Source: Vogesella alkaliphila (GTDB lineage: Bacteria; Pseudomonadota; Gammaproteobacteria; Burkholderiales; Chromobacteriaceae). Taken from it: a stretch of DNA of 64,000 bases. The notes beneath the pieces were generated by a model, which saw nothing but the letters and a program-made list of their open reading frames with translations, made no database searches and was not told the origin of the DNA. Both the position numbers and the translations under genes were made by a program. The stretch covers positions 124,001-188,000 of the forward strand of contig NZ_BMYW01000001.1 in NCBI RefSeq assembly GCF_014652475.1, written 5' to 3'. Shown here piece after piece: positions 53,333-64,000 of the stretch; position 1 is the first letter of the stretch; each line of letters starts with the position of its first letter.

Positions 53333-53368
53333 CCGCCGCTTGCGGCCAACGTTGGCCGCAAGCGGCGG
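53333..53368. repeat. 36-bp perfect palindrome containing the dispersed half-words
   Basis: CCGCCGCTTGCGGCCAAC joined to its exact complement GTTGGCCGCAAGCGGCGG. The centre is the 20-bp TGCGGCCAACGTTGGCCGCA. It lies between divergent genes, so it is not an ordinary terminator. Confidence 0.8.
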
Positions 53369-53478
53369 CCCGGCGCGCAAATACAGCGGCGGCGGTTTTT
53401 GATAGCATGGAGGCCTTGTCCGTGCCGGCCGTCCTTGCCGGCGCGGCGTTCACTCAGCCGGGAACAGATGTGCCGATC

Positions 53479-54150
53479 ATGAAAAACAGTGGCGAGGCGC
53501 CGGATGGCGGCGCGGTGGTCAAGCAAAAGCGCAAGAACAACCCGGAGGGCATGAAGAAAAGCATACTCGACGCCGCGGTGAGCGAGTTCGCGCTGACCGG
53601 TTTCAGTGGCACTACGCTGGACGCCATCGCCGAGCGTGCCGGCACCATCAAGCGCATGGTGGTGTACTACTTCCACAGCAAGGAAGAGCTGTACATCGCG
53701 GCGCTGGAGCGCTGCTACGGCGAGATCCGCGACATCGAAACCGGGCTGGACCTCGCCGAGCTGTCGCCGGTGGACGCCATCATCCGGCTGGCGGAGTTCA
53801 CCTTCGACTACCACGCCACGCACACCGACTTCATCCGCCTGGTCAGCATCGAGAACATCCACCACGGCAAGTTCATCGCGCAGTCGTCGAAGATCAAGTC
53901 GCTGAACCGCAGCATCATCGAGGTGCTCGACGACGTGCTGGCGCGCGGCAAGGCGGCGGGCGTGTTCCGCCCCGAGGTCGACGCCACCGACCTGCACATG
54001 CTGATCAGCTCGCTGTGCTTCTTCCGTGTCGCCAACCGCTACACCTTCCAGACCATCTTCGGCCGCGACATGGTGAGCGAGGCGTCGCGCGAATCGCACC
54101 GCAAGATGCTGGTGGAGGCGGTACTGGCCTATCTGCGGCCGCCGGCCTGA
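53479..54150 (+). CDS. TetR-family transcriptional regulator
   Basis: A 223-residue protein (start MKNSGEAP; an earlier ATG at 53407 would add 24 residues). N-terminal helix-turn-helix at about 30-75: GFSGTTLDAIAERAGTIKRMVVYYFHSKEELY. The C-terminal ligand domain resembles the group that regulates aromatic degradation genes. It lies next to the ligAB-like pair and may act on the catabolic genes. Confidence 0.87.
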   Translation: MKNSGEAPDGGAVVKQKRKNNPEGMKKSILDAAVSEFALTGFSGTTLDAIAERAGTIKRMVVYYFHSKEELYIAALERCYGEIRDIETGLDLAELSPVDAIIRLAEFTFDYHATHTDFIRLVSIENIHHGKFIAQSSKIKSLNRSIIEVLDDVLARGKAAGVFRPEVDATDLHMLISSLCFFRVANRYTFQTIFGRDMVSEASRESHRKMLVEAVLAYLRPPA

Positions 54151-54166
54151 GCCAGGCAAGCACCCA

Positions 54167-54204
54167 TGAAAAAACACCGTCCCCATGGGGACGGTGCTTT
54201 TTTT
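54167..54204. terminator. Bidirectional terminator
   Basis: GAAAAAACACCGTCCCC-AT-GGGGACGGTGCTTTTTTT between convergent tetR-type and ligB-type genes. Confidence 0.92.
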
Positions 54205-54242
54205 ACGACGTCAGCGCGGTGCCGGCTACGGCTCACCCCGCC

Positions 54243-55082
54243 TCAACGGCACTCGAACAGCATCAGCCCGGCGGCGGTGTTGGAGATCGGGATGTGGTAG
54301 TTGCGGTGCCGCTCCACCACCTCGCCCGGCAGCGCGCCGCGGGTGGTCAGCCACATCAGCAGCTCCACGCCCTGGGTGCCGGTCTGCTCCACCAGCTCCT
54401 CGTTGCTGTACTGCGTCGCCCATTTCGGCGCGGTGCTGAGGCTGTCCATGAACTGCAGGTCGAAGGCCTTGTTGATGAAGCCGGCGCGCTCGCCGTCCAG
54501 CTGGTGCGACAGGCCGCCGCTGCCGATCACCACCACCTTCAGCTCCTCCGGCCACGACGCCACCGCGCGTGCGATCGCCTCGCCCAGCTTGTAGCAGCGG
54601 GCGGCCGACGGCAGCGGGTACTGCACGGTGTTGATGCACACCGGGATGGTGCGCACCGGCGGGGTCTCGTGCTCGGGCCACAGCAGCTTCATCGGCAGCG
54701 AGAAGGCGTGATCGACCAGCATTTCCTGGCAGGTGGTGATGTCGAACTCGTCGGCTACCAGGCTGTTGATCAATCGCCACGACAGCTCGGCGTCGCCGGC
54801 GAACGGCGGCAGAGTGGGAATGCCCCAGCCTTCGTCGGCATTGCAGTACTGCGCCGCCGCGCCGACGGCGAAGGTGGGCATCTTGTCGAGGAAGAAGTTC
54901 AGCCCGTGGTCGTTGTAGATCACGATCGCCACGTCCGGCTTCACCTCGTCCAGCCACTTTTGCACCGGGGCGAAACCGTCGAAGAACGGCTTCCAGTACG
55001 GGTCTTGCTGCAGGTTCTGCGCGATGGCGCGGCCGATGGCCGGAACGTGTGAAGTGGTAATGCCGCCTACGATTTTTGCCAT
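54243..55082 (-). CDS. Class III extradiol dioxygenase, LigB-type catalytic subunit (second set)
   Basis: A 279-residue protein. Fe(II) ligands His12 (TSHVPAIG), His59 (YNDHG) and Glu240 (GVELLMW), with catalytic His193 (GGLSHQ). It opens the ring of a catechol-type acid at the 4,5-position. It differs clearly from PmdB in this window, and parts (RHRNYHIPISNTAAG, SWPEELKVVVIGSGGLSHQ) recall gallate dioxygenases, so gallate or a methoxylated relative is a likely substrate. Its partner gene ends 3 bp upstream. Confidence 0.88.
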   Translation of the reverse strand: MAKIVGGITTSHVPAIGRAIAQNLQQDPYWKPFFDGFAPVQKWLDEVKPDVAIVIYNDHGLNFFLDKMPTFAVGAAAQYCNADEGWGIPTLPPFAGDAELSWRLINSLVADEFDITTCQEMLVDHAFSLPMKLLWPEHETPPVRTIPVCINTVQYPLPSAARCYKLGEAIARAVASWPEELKVVVIGSGGLSHQLDGERAGFINKAFDLQFMDSLSTAPKWATQYSNEELVEQTGTQGVELLMWLTTRGALPGEVVERHRNYHIPISNTAAGLMLFECR

Positions 55083-55084
55083 GA

Positions 55085-55435
55085 TTATTTCCCTGCCTCC
55101 AGCAACATCTGTTTGAACGCTTCCTTGCTCATCCCTGTCTGCAACGCGCCGAGGTCCTGCACGTCCAGCCCGAGGATGCCGGCGAACTTGGCCAGGTAGT
55201 AGACATTGCCGCCGGCCGCCAACAGGCCCAGCACGTCGCGCTCGTGCACCACGCGGCACTGCTCGGCGTTCAGGCCGTAGCGCCGGCAGTAGCCGGCCTC
55301 GTCGGCGGCGAAGGCCTGGCGGTTGGCCGCGTCGTTGAAGGAAAAGCACATCTTGTTGAGGGCGTAGCCCTTCATGGCCATGTCCCCATCGAACAGATAG
55401 GTGCCCGGCACGTTGAAACCGCTGGCTTGCGTCAC
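55085..55435 (-). CDS. LigA-type small subunit of an extradiol dioxygenase (second set)
   Basis: A 116-residue protein starting with GTG (VTQASGFNVPGTYLFDGD), supported by AAGGAG eight bases upstream. GNVYYLAKFAGILGLDVQDLGALQTGMS is the LigA domain core that covers the active site of the large subunit. First gene of a two-gene operon divergent from a LysR gene. Confidence 0.88.
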   Translation of the reverse strand: MTQASGFNVPGTYLFDGDMAMKGYALNKMCFSFNDAANRQAFAADEAGYCRRYGLNAEQCRVVHERDVLGLLAAGGNVYYLAKFAGILGLDVQDLGALQTGMSKEAFKQMLLEAGK

Positions 55436-55521
55436 GGTGTTTCTCCTTGTTACCACTTGGTGTGATGCGTAGTATCCGCAAAGCAATAACCCGGATAAAC
55501 ACAGGGACTCTCATAGAACTC
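55436..55521. promoter_or_regulatory. Divergent control region of ligAB-type genes and lysR-type gene
   Basis: 86 bp. Contains CACTTGGTGTG (about 55457-55467), a short dyad that could be a LysR-type binding site. Exact boxes not defined. Confidence 0.4.
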
Positions 55522-56439
55522 ATGAGCGATTTCGATTATTCGCACCTCGACGGCAAGCTGCTGCAGCTGCTGCTGGCCATTCTCGAGGCGCAATCGATTA
55601 CCGGCGCGGCGCAGCGGCTGGGGGTGACGCAGTCGGCGGTATCGCACCTGCTGGGCAAGCTGCGGCAGATCACCGGCGACCCGCTGTTCGTGAAATGCGG
55701 CCGCGGCATAGTGCCCACCGCGCGCGCCGAGGCGCTGGCGCTGCACGCACGGCTGCTGCTGGACGACATGCGCCGCTTTGCCGCCGGCGACGAGTTCCAC
55801 CCCGCCACGCTGCATACCACCTTCAGCATTGCGGCCAACGATTTCCAGCGCGATCTGCTGCTGCCGCCGCTGCTGCAGCGGCTCCGCCGGCAGGCGCCGG
55901 GCGTACGGCTGCGGGTGCTGCCGTCCGACGTGCCGCGTGCCGAGATGCTGCGCGAGGGCGACTGCCAGCTGGTGATCTCGCCGCGCCCGCCGGACGCCAG
56001 CGACATCCTGCACAAGCGGCTGTTCGAGGATGACTACCGGGTGTTCTACGATGCTGCCGTGCGCGAGGCGCCGCTGCGGCTGGCGGACTACCAGGCGGCC
56101 GAGCACGTCAGCGTGCTGTACAACCCGCGCCGTATGCTGGATGTGGATCAGCAGCTGGCGGCACGCGGCATTGAGCGGCGCTTTGCGGTAACGGTGCCGT
56201 CGTTTGCCGGCATCCCGGCCTTTCTGCAGGGCAGCGACATGCTGGCCACCCTGCCCGGCCTGCTGGCACGCAGCCTGATGCAGGGCTTTGCGCACTGCCC
56301 ACTGCCGGCCAGGGTTGGCCGCATGCCGATGTACATGATCTGGCACCTGAAGCATCGCCACGACCCGGCGCACAGCTGGCTGCGCGGCGAGCTGGAGCAG
56401 GTAGTGGCCGAGGTGCTGGCGGATAGCCAGCAGGCGTAA
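55522..56439 (+). CDS. LysR-family transcriptional regulator
   Basis: A 305-residue protein. Start MSDFDYSHLDGKLLQLLL (weak RBS). Helix-turn-helix at about 20-60: ITGAAQRLGVTQSAVSHLLGKLRQITGDPLFVKCGRG; effector domain at about 90-300. It is divergent from the second ligAB pair, and thus the likely activator of these genes in response to an aromatic acid. Confidence 0.9.
   Translation: MSDFDYSHLDGKLLQLLLAILEAQSITGAAQRLGVTQSAVSHLLGKLRQITGDPLFVKCGRGIVPTARAEALALHARLLLDDMRRFAAGDEFHPATLHTTFSIAANDFQRDLLLPPLLQRLRRQAPGVRLRVLPSDVPRAEMLREGDCQLVISPRPPDASDILHKRLFEDDYRVFYDAAVREAPLRLADYQAAEHVSVLYNPRRMLDVDQQLAARGIERRFAVTVPSFAGIPAFLQGSDMLATLPGLLARSLMQGFAHCPLPARVGRMPMYMIWHLKHRHDPAHSWLRGELEQVVAEVLADSQQA
56313..56323 (+). 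repeat. Dispersed uptake-like word inside the lysR-type gene
   Basis: Exact GGTTGGCCGCA followed by TGCC. Confidence 0.7.
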
Positions 56440-56460
56440 AAAAGCCCGCCGATGGCGGGC
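56439..56460 (-). terminator. Terminator of the minus-strand pmd operon
   Basis: Read on the minus strand: GCCCGCC-ATC-GGCGGGC followed by TTTTTTA, 26 bp after the aldo/keto reductase stop. Confidence 0.85.
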
Positions 56461-56485
56461 GAGGCAGAGCAAAACAACGGGCCGG

Positions 56486-57487
56486 TCAGCCGGCAAATTC
56501 CTCGGTGTCGATCTCGGCCTGGGTAGCGGCGTTGTAGCGCGCGCCGGCCACCGCGCCACGGGCGAACAGCGCTTCCAGCCGCTGCAGCGTATCCACGCCG
56601 GGCTGGATGCCGGCGGCGGCCACGTTTTCCAGCAGGTGGGCGATGCTGGTGGTGCCGGGTATCGGGATCACATGCTCGCCACGCGTCAGCAACCAGGCCA
56701 GTGCCAGCTGCGCCGGGGAGCAGCCGGCCTCGGCGGCAATGGCGCGGAACTCGGACAGCAGCGCCAGGTTGGCCGCATGGTTTTCGCTGCTGAAGCGCGG
56801 CATGGCGCGGCGGATGTCCTTGCCGTCCAGCGCCGCCAGCGTTGCCAGGTCCGGCAGGCCGTCGGCCAGGAAGCCTCGGCCCAGCGGGCTGAAGGCGACA
56901 AAGGCCACACCCAGCTGGCGGCAGGCCTGCAGCACGGCGATTTCCGCATTGCGCGTCCACAGCGAATACTCGGTCTGCAGCGCGGCGATCGGGTGTACAG
57001 CATGGGCGCGGCGCAGGGTGTCGGCCGATACCTCGGACAGGCCGATGCTGCGGATCTTGCCTTCGCGCACCAGTTCGGCCAGCGCGCCCACGCTGTCCTC
57101 GATCGGCACCTGCTTGTCCCAGCGATGCAGGTAGTACAGGTCGATGACCTCGGTGCGCAGCCGGCGCAGCGCGTCTTCGCAGGTGCGTTTGAGCGTGGCC
57201 GGCCGGCCGTCGATCACCCGCTTACCGTCTACTCCGGTCATGCCGCACTTGCTGGCCAGGGTGAGGCGGCTGCGGTGCGGCGCCAGTACGCGGCCAACTA
57301 GCTCCTCGTTGGCGCCAAAACCGTACAGCGCGGCGGTATCGAACAGGGTGATGCCGGCGTCCAAAGCCGCCAGCAACAGCGCCTCGGCCTGCTCCGGCGC
57401 CGGCGGCGTGCCGTAGGCGTGGCTGAGATTCATGCAGCCGAGGCCAATGGCCGAGACGGTGAACGGGCCGAGTTGTCGCTGTTGCAT
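56486..57487 (-). CDS. Aldo/keto reductase
   Basis: A 333-residue protein with RBS AAGGAAG. NADPH-dependent TIM barrel; catalytic tetrad in FDTAALYG (Asp, Tyr), ASKCG (Lys) and YYLHRWD (His). YajO/general stress-type subfamily. It begins 11 bp after pmdC and ends the operon, so it may reduce an aromatic aldehyde (for example vanillin-like) or a dead-end semialdehyde. Role inferred from position. Confidence 0.88.
   Translation of the reverse strand: MQQRQLGPFTVSAIGLGCMNLSHAYGTPPAPEQAEALLLAALDAGITLFDTAALYGFGANEELVGRVLAPHRSRLTLASKCGMTGVDGKRVIDGRPATLKRTCEDALRRLRTEVIDLYYLHRWDKQVPIEDSVGALAELVREGKIRSIGLSEVSADTLRRAHAVHPIAALQTEYSLWTRNAEIAVLQACRQLGVAFVAFSPLGRGFLADGLPDLATLAALDGKDIRRAMPRFSSENHAANLALLSEFRAIAAEAGCSPAQLALAWLLTRGEHVIPIPGTTSIAHLLENVAAAGIQPGVDTLQRLEALFARGAVAGARYNAATQAEIDTEEFAG
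56767..56777 (+). repeat. Dispersed uptake-like word inside the aldo/keto reductase gene
   Basis: Exact GGTTGGCCGCA. Confidence 0.7.
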
Positions 57488-57498
57488 GGCGTACTTCC

Positions 57499-59766
<2,268 letters not shown>

Positions 59767-59769
59767 GAT

Positions 59770-60693
59770 TTACGCTTCCTGTGTTTCTTCCGGCCAGTAC
59801 AGGCGCATCGGGTTGGCCACCAGCAGCTGGTGTTGCAGCTCGGCGGTGGGGGCGATGTGCGGGATGAAGTCCACCAGCAGGCCGTCGTCCGGCATGTGGT
59901 CCTTCAGGTTCGGGTGCGGCCAGTCGGTGCCCCACAGTACCCGATCCGGGAATTCTTCGACTACCCGGCGTGCAAATGGCACCACGTCACGGTAGGCGGC
60001 CTGCTCGCCGTCCAGCGCGCGCGGGCCGGTCAGCGACAGCCGTTCCGGGCAGCTGACCTTGCTCCACACGTTCGGATTGTCGCGCATGAACTTCAGGAAC
60101 AGCTCGAATTCCGGGCCGTCCACCGGTTTGCTCACGTCCGGACGGCCCATGTGGTCCACCACCACGGTGGTGGGCAGGCCGCTGAAGAAGTCCCACAGCT
60201 CCGGCAAGTCCACCGCTTCAAAATAGATCACCACGTGCCAGCCGAAGCGGGCGATACGGGAGGCGGTCTCCATCAATTCGTCCTTGGGGGTGAAATCCAC
60301 CAGCCGCTTGACGAAGTTGAAGCGCACGCCGCGCACGCCGGCGTCGTGCATCGCCTGCAGCTCCTCGTCGCTCACGCTGCGACGTACCGTCGCCACGCCA
60401 CGTGCCTTGCCGTCGGAATGCAGCAGCGCATCCACCAGCGCGCGGTTGTCGGCGCCGTGGCAGGTGGCCTGTACGATCACGTTGCGGGCAAAGCCCAGCC
60501 GGTCGCGCAGCGCAAACAGCTGCTGCTTGCTGGCGTCGCACGGGGTGTACTTGCGTTCCGGCGCGTACGGAAACTCTTCGCCGGGGCCGAACACGTGGCA
60601 GTGGGCGTCCACCGCGCCGGCCGGCAGCTGGAACCTGGGTTGGCTCGGGCCCTGGTACCAGTCCAGCCAGCCCGGGGTTTTCTGAAATTGCAT
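59770..60693 (-). CDS. pmdD: 2-pyrone-4,6-dicarboxylate hydrolase
   Basis: A 307-residue amidohydrolase. VDAHCHVFGPG (His31, His33) and WGTDWPHPN (Asp257) match LigI/PmdD, a metal-independent member that opens the lactone to 4-oxalomesaconate. RBS AAGGA. An inverted word pair lies between this gene and pmdF. Confidence 0.93.
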   Translation of the reverse strand: MQFQKTPGWLDWYQGPSQPRFQLPAGAVDAHCHVFGPGEEFPYAPERKYTPCDASKQQLFALRDRLGFARNVIVQATCHGADNRALVDALLHSDGKARGVATVRRSVSDEELQAMHDAGVRGVRFNFVKRLVDFTPKDELMETASRIARFGWHVVIYFEAVDLPELWDFFSGLPTTVVVDHMGRPDVSKPVDGPEFELFLKFMRDNPNVWSKVSCPERLSLTGPRALDGEQAAYRDVVPFARRVVEEFPDRVLWGTDWPHPNLKDHMPDDGLLVDFIPHIAPTAELQHQLLVANPMRLYWPEETQEA

Positions 60694-60713
60694 GATTCTG
60701 TCCTTGAACTCAA

Positions 60714-60735
60714 GGTTGGCCGCATGCGGCCAACC
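60714..60735. repeat. Inverted pair of the dispersed word inside the pmd operon
   Basis: GGTTGGCCGCA directly followed by TGCGGCCAACC, 22-bp perfect palindrome (26 bp with AA/TT flanks), in the 60-bp spacer between pmdF and pmdD. No T-tract on the minus strand. Confidence 0.85.
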
Positions 60736-60753
60736 TTGCGGCGTGGCGCCGCT

Positions 60754-61449
60754 TCAGTCGATGTAGCGCAGGCCGGCTTTTGCCAGCGGTTCGCGCATCT
60801 GGTACATGTCCAGGCCCAGCACGCCGGCGGCCAGCTTGGCGCGCTTCTCGCCCTCGAAGCTCTCGCGCTTCTCGGCGGCGTCGGCCACCTGCTGCGCGAT
60901 GGCGGCCGGCACCACCACCACGCCGTCCACGTCGGCAATCACCACGTCGCCCGGGTTCACCAGCGCGCCGGCGCAGATCACCGGGATGTTCACCGAACCC
61001 AGCGTGGCCTTGATGGTGCCCTTGGCGTTGATCGCCTTGGAGAACACCGGGAAGCCCATTTTTTCCAGTTCTTCCACGTCGCGCACGCCGCCGTCGATGA
61101 TCAGCCCCTTCGCTCCGCGTGCCTGGAAGCTGGTGGCCAGCAGGTCGCCGAAGAAGCCGTCCTCGTTGTCGGTGGTGCAGGCGGCGACCGCCACATCGCC
61201 CGGCTGCAGCTGCTCGGCGGCCACGTGCATCATCCAGTTGTCGCCCGGCTGCAGCAGCACGGTGACGGCGGTGCCGCAGATCCTGGCGCCGTGGTACACC
61301 GGGCGCAGGTACGGCTTCATCAGGCCGACGCGGCCCATGGCTTCGTGAATGGTGGCGACGCCGAACTGTGCCAGCTTGGCGACGGCGGCCGGATCGGCGC
61401 GCTCGATATGGCGCTTGACCACGCCTAATTGATTCATGGCTTGTGTCAT
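60754..61449 (-). CDS. pmdF: 4-carboxy-4-hydroxy-2-oxoadipate aldolase
   Basis: A 231-residue RraA-like class II aldolase (start [14 protein letters not shown] upstream). Core motif [14 protein letters not shown] with the metal-binding Asp and catalytic Arg, and [20 protein letters not shown]. It splits CHA into pyruvate and oxaloacetate, ending the pathway. Confidence 0.93.
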   Translation of the reverse strand: MTQAMNQLGVVKRHIERADPAAVAKLAQFGVATIHEAMGRVGLMKPYLRPVYHGARICGTAVTVLLQPGDNWMMHVAAEQLQPGDVAVAACTTDNEDGFFGDLLATSFQARGAKGLIIDGGVRDVEELEKMGFPVFSKAINAKGTIKATLGSVNIPVICAGALVNPGDVVIADVDGVVVVPAAIAQQVADAAEKRESFEGEKRAKLAAGVLGLDMYQMREPLAKAGLRYID

Positions 61450-61459
61450 GGAGATGTCC

Positions 61460-62485
61460 TTACTTGCCCTTGGCCTTGAGTGCTGCGTCCAGACGCGAAT
61501 ACACGCGGCGGGCATTGCCTTCGTAGATCTGGTGACGCTCGTCGGTGGTCAGGTTGGCCGCCTCGATGTAACGCTTGGTGTCGTCGTAGTAGTGGCCGGT
61601 CTCCGGATCGATGCCGCGCACGGCGCCGATCATCTCGGAGGCGAACAGCACGTTGTCGACCGGGATCACGCGCGTCAGCAGGTCGATGCCCGGCTGGTGG
61701 TAGACGCAGGTGTCGAAGAAGATGTTGTTCAGCAGGTGGTCTTTCAGCAGCGGCTTTTTCAGCTCCTGCGCCAGGCCACGGAAGCGGCCCCAGTGGTAGG
61801 GCACTGCGCCGCCGCCGTGCGGAATCACGAACTTCAGCGTCGGGAAGTCCTTGAACAGGTCCGAGGTCAGGCACTGCATGAAGGCGGTGGTGTCCGCGTT
61901 CAGGTAGTGCGCGCCGGTGGTGTGGAACGCGCAGTTGCAGCTGGTGGAGACGTGGATCATCGCCGGGATGTCGTACTCCACCATCTTTTCGTAGATCGGG
62001 TACCACTGCTTGTCGGACAGCGGCGGGCTGGTCCAGTGGCCGCCGGACGGGTCCGGGTTGAGGTTGATGCCGACAAAGCCGTAGTCGTTGACGCACTTCT
62101 CCAGCTCCGGGATGCAGCTGGCCGGATCCACACCCGGGCTTTGCGGCAGCATGGCGGCGCCGATGAAGTGGTCCGGGAACAACTGTGAAACCCGGAAACA
62201 CAGCTCGTTGCAGATCGCCGCCCAGGTGGACGAGGTGTTGAAGTCGCCGATGTGGTGCGCCATGAAGCTGGCACGCGGGCTGAAGATGGTCAGGTCGGCG
62301 CCACGCTCCTTCATCAGGCGCAGCTGGTTGCTCTCGATGGTGTCGATCAGCTCGTCGTCGCTGATCTTCAGCTCGGACACTTTCGGGCCCAGCTCCGGGG
62401 TTGCCAGGTTGTCGACCTGGCGCTTGCGCCAGTCTTCCAGCGCCTTGGGCGCGGTGGTGTAGTGGCCGTGGCAGTCGATGATCAT
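61460..62485 (-). CDS. pmdE: 4-oxalomesaconate hydratase
   Basis: A 341-residue amidohydrolase-superfamily enzyme of the LigJ/PmdE type. Metal ligands in MIIDCHGHY (His6, His8), [14 protein letters not shown] and the SE near [10 protein letters not shown]. It hydrates 4-oxalomesaconate to 4-carboxy-4-hydroxy-2-oxoadipate. RBS GAGAGGA. Confidence 0.93.
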   Translation of the reverse strand: MIIDCHGHYTTAPKALEDWRKRQVDNLATPELGPKVSELKISDDELIDTIESNQLRLMKERGADLTIFSPRASFMAHHIGDFNTSSTWAAICNELCFRVSQLFPDHFIGAAMLPQSPGVDPASCIPELEKCVNDYGFVGINLNPDPSGGHWTSPPLSDKQWYPIYEKMVEYDIPAMIHVSTSCNCAFHTTGAHYLNADTTAFMQCLTSDLFKDFPTLKFVIPHGGGAVPYHWGRFRGLAQELKKPLLKDHLLNNIFFDTCVYHQPGIDLLTRVIPVDNVLFASEMIGAVRGIDPETGHYYDDTKRYIEAANLTTDERHQIYEGNARRVYSRLDAALKAKGK

Positions 62486-62560
62486 GTCGGTTTCCTCTCG
62501 GTAGCAGGGGGGCGGCGCGCGGGCCGGGGCAGGTGGGGGCCCCGGCAGCCGCGGCGGTGA

Positions 62561-63916
62561 TTAATGGCTTTGCGGCATGGCCTGCAGCGATACCTTGCCG
62601 CTGTCAGGATGGGCGCGCAGCTTGATGAACAGCGCGGTGGCGGCGATCAGGCCCGGGATGGCCAGCACCATGAACACCTGGTCGAAGCCCAGCTGGCGGC
62701 GCGCCAGTTCGGCCACCAGGAAGGAGCCGGCGATGCCGCCGAAGCGGCCGATGCCCAGCATCCAGGCCACGCCGGTGGCGCGGCCCTGGGTCGGGTAGAA
62801 GCCGGCGGCCAGTGCCGGCATCGACGATTGCGCGGTATTCATGATGGTGCCGGCGACGAATACCACCACCACCAGCAGGCCGACGCTGCCGGTCGCCTGG
62901 CCGATGGCGTAGATGGACGCGGCGGTGAGCAGGTAGCCGATGGCGATGATGCGGTCGGCGTTGAAGCGGTCCATCAGGTAACCGCAGAACACGGCGCCGA
63001 TGCCGCCCAGCGGGAACAGCGCCGAAATCAGCATCGCCTGTTTCGGGGCGATACCGGCGTCCTTGAACAGGATGGGCATCCAGTTGACCAGCGCGTAGAA
63101 GATCACCAGGCCCATGAAGTAGGCCAGCCACAGCATCACCGAGCCGACGCGGTAGGACGGCGACAGCACCACGGCGAGGCCGCTCTTGCCGGCGGCGACG
63201 GCGCGGGTTTCGGACAGGGAGAAGGACGCGGCCTCGCTGGCGCTGGCGGAGATGCGGCTCAGCACGGCCTGGATGCGGGCGTGGTCATGGCCCTTGGCCA
63301 CCATGTAGCGCACCGATTCCGGCAACAGCAGCAGCAACACGACCAGCAACAGCAGCGGCGACACGCCGCCGAATACCAGCACGCTGCGCCAGCCCCACTG
63401 CGGGATCATCCACGAGGCGAGGAAGCCGCCCAGCGCCGCGCCGAGCGGGAAGCCGCAGAACATGGCATTGGTCAGCAGCGAGCGGCGCGCGGTCGGGCAG
63501 TATTCGCTCATCAGCGTCACCGCGTTGGGCATCGCCGCGCCGAGGCCGATACCGGTGATGAAGCGCATCACGGTCAGGCTCTCAAGGTCGCCGGCAAAGC
63601 CGGAAAGCAGGGTGAACAGGCCCAGCACCAGCACCGAGCCGGTCAGCACCTTCTTGCGGCCGAGGCGGTCGGCCAGCGGGCCGGCCAGTAGCGCGCCGGC
63701 GGCGAGGCCGAACAGCGCGGCGCTGAGTACCGGCGCCAGCGCCGGCTTGCTGACGCCCCACTCCTGGATCAGCGACGGCGCGATATAGCCGATGGCGGCG
63801 GTATCGAAACCGTCCAGCAGCACGATGCAGAAGCACAGCGCGAAGGTAATCCACTGGAACCGCGAGAACGGATGGCGGTTGATGAACGCCTGCACATCAA
63901 CAGATGGTTTGGTCAT
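62561..63916 (-). CDS. pmdK: Aromatic acid:H+ symporter (MFS, AAHS family)
   Basis: A 451-residue, twelve-helix permease. Helix 1 has LLDGFDTAAIGYIAPSL with the DGxD motif needed for aromatic acid transport, and loop 2-3 has GPLADRLGRKKV. Similar to PcaK. As first gene of the operon, it should import protocatechuate (or related acids). Confidence 0.93.
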   Translation of the reverse strand: MTKPSVDVQAFINRHPFSRFQWITFALCFCIVLLDGFDTAAIGYIAPSLIQEWGVSKPALAPVLSAALFGLAAGALLAGPLADRLGRKKVLTGSVLVLGLFTLLSGFAGDLESLTVMRFITGIGLGAAMPNAVTLMSEYCPTARRSLLTNAMFCGFPLGAALGGFLASWMIPQWGWRSVLVFGGVSPLLLLVVLLLLLPESVRYMVAKGHDHARIQAVLSRISASASEAASFSLSETRAVAAGKSGLAVVLSPSYRVGSVMLWLAYFMGLVIFYALVNWMPILFKDAGIAPKQAMLISALFPLGGIGAVFCGYLMDRFNADRIIAIGYLLTAASIYAIGQATGSVGLLVVVVFVAGTIMNTAQSSMPALAAGFYPTQGRATGVAWMLGIGRFGGIAGSFLVAELARRQLGFDQVFMVLAIPGLIAATALFIKLRAHPDSGKVSLQAMPQSH

Positions 63917-64000
63917 GGTCGTTATCTCTATGTTGCGTTTGGACTCGGAACCGCTCTGTGGCGGTCTGGCTGGGTAAAACGGTTGCCGGTTGCCGCGTGG
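63917..64000. other. Upstream region of the pmd operon at the window edge
   Basis: 84 bp, should contain the operon promoter; no defined box. A pmdU-like isomerase or regulator, if present, lies beyond the window. Confidence 0.35.

Overview
The window is GC-rich, ordinary bacterial chromosome. Gene content (DsbC, class I fumarase, RlmF, AroC, GuaB, UvrC-PgsA followed by a tRNA array, CoaBC-Dut, RadC, Hsp33) and a protocatechuate 4,5-cleavage (pmd-type) operon point to a betaproteobacterium, most likely of the order Neisseriales (Vogesella/Chromobacterium-like). The genus is an inference; no rRNA gene is present.

Layout. 1-4250: a secreted metzincin protease running off the left edge, DsbC and AT-richer spacers. 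4250-12220: signalling and envelope genes (a soluble chemoreceptor with four tandem PAS domains, a DUF1232 protein, a GGDEF-EAL protein, an FUSC transporter). 12220-21070: a P-type ATPase, a periplasmic solute-binding protein, fumarase, a DUF411 protein, an EF-hand protein and a three-gene envelope two-component operon. 21440-24910: isochorismatase-like hydrolase, DUF1272, EamA, DUF1737, a GlxA-type regulator and a small secreted protein. 25260-36810: housekeeping genes (rlmF, rhlE, aroC, guaB, uvrC, pgsA) with an alpha/beta hydrolase, a 2OG-Fe(II) oxygenase, an EAL-HDOD protein and a DUF4124 protein. 36880-37400: four identical tRNA-Gly(GCC) genes and tRNA-Cys behind a consensus promoter. 37540-53260: a HugZ-like protein, an amino-acid permease, tRNA-Leu(UAA), a divergent EamA/AraC pair, dut, coaBC, radC, ribokinase, small unknowns, an HslV-like protein with hslO, an HDOD protein, a HisC-like aminotransferase and a hydrolase. 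53470-64000: a TetR regulator, a LigAB-type dioxygenase pair with a divergent LysR gene, and a minus-strand operon in the order pmdK-E-F-D-A-B-C plus an aldo/keto reductase. That operon encodes uptake of protocatechuate and its conversion through 2-pyrone-4,6-dicarboxylate to pyruvate and oxaloacetate.

Two layers of repeats overlie the genes. The first is a short word, GGTTGGCCGCA or its complement. I count 24 exact copies plus many one-base variants, on both strands, inside and between genes, often as inverted pairs, and some of these pairs look like terminators. This is the usual behaviour of the DNA uptake sequences of Neisseriaceae, but with a different word. The second layer is two families of small non-autonomous elements with terminal inverted repeats: about 270 bp with TA target sites (2 copies) and about 145 bp with TNA target duplications (2 copies). 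One copy sits exactly inside the stop codon of the chemoreceptor gene.
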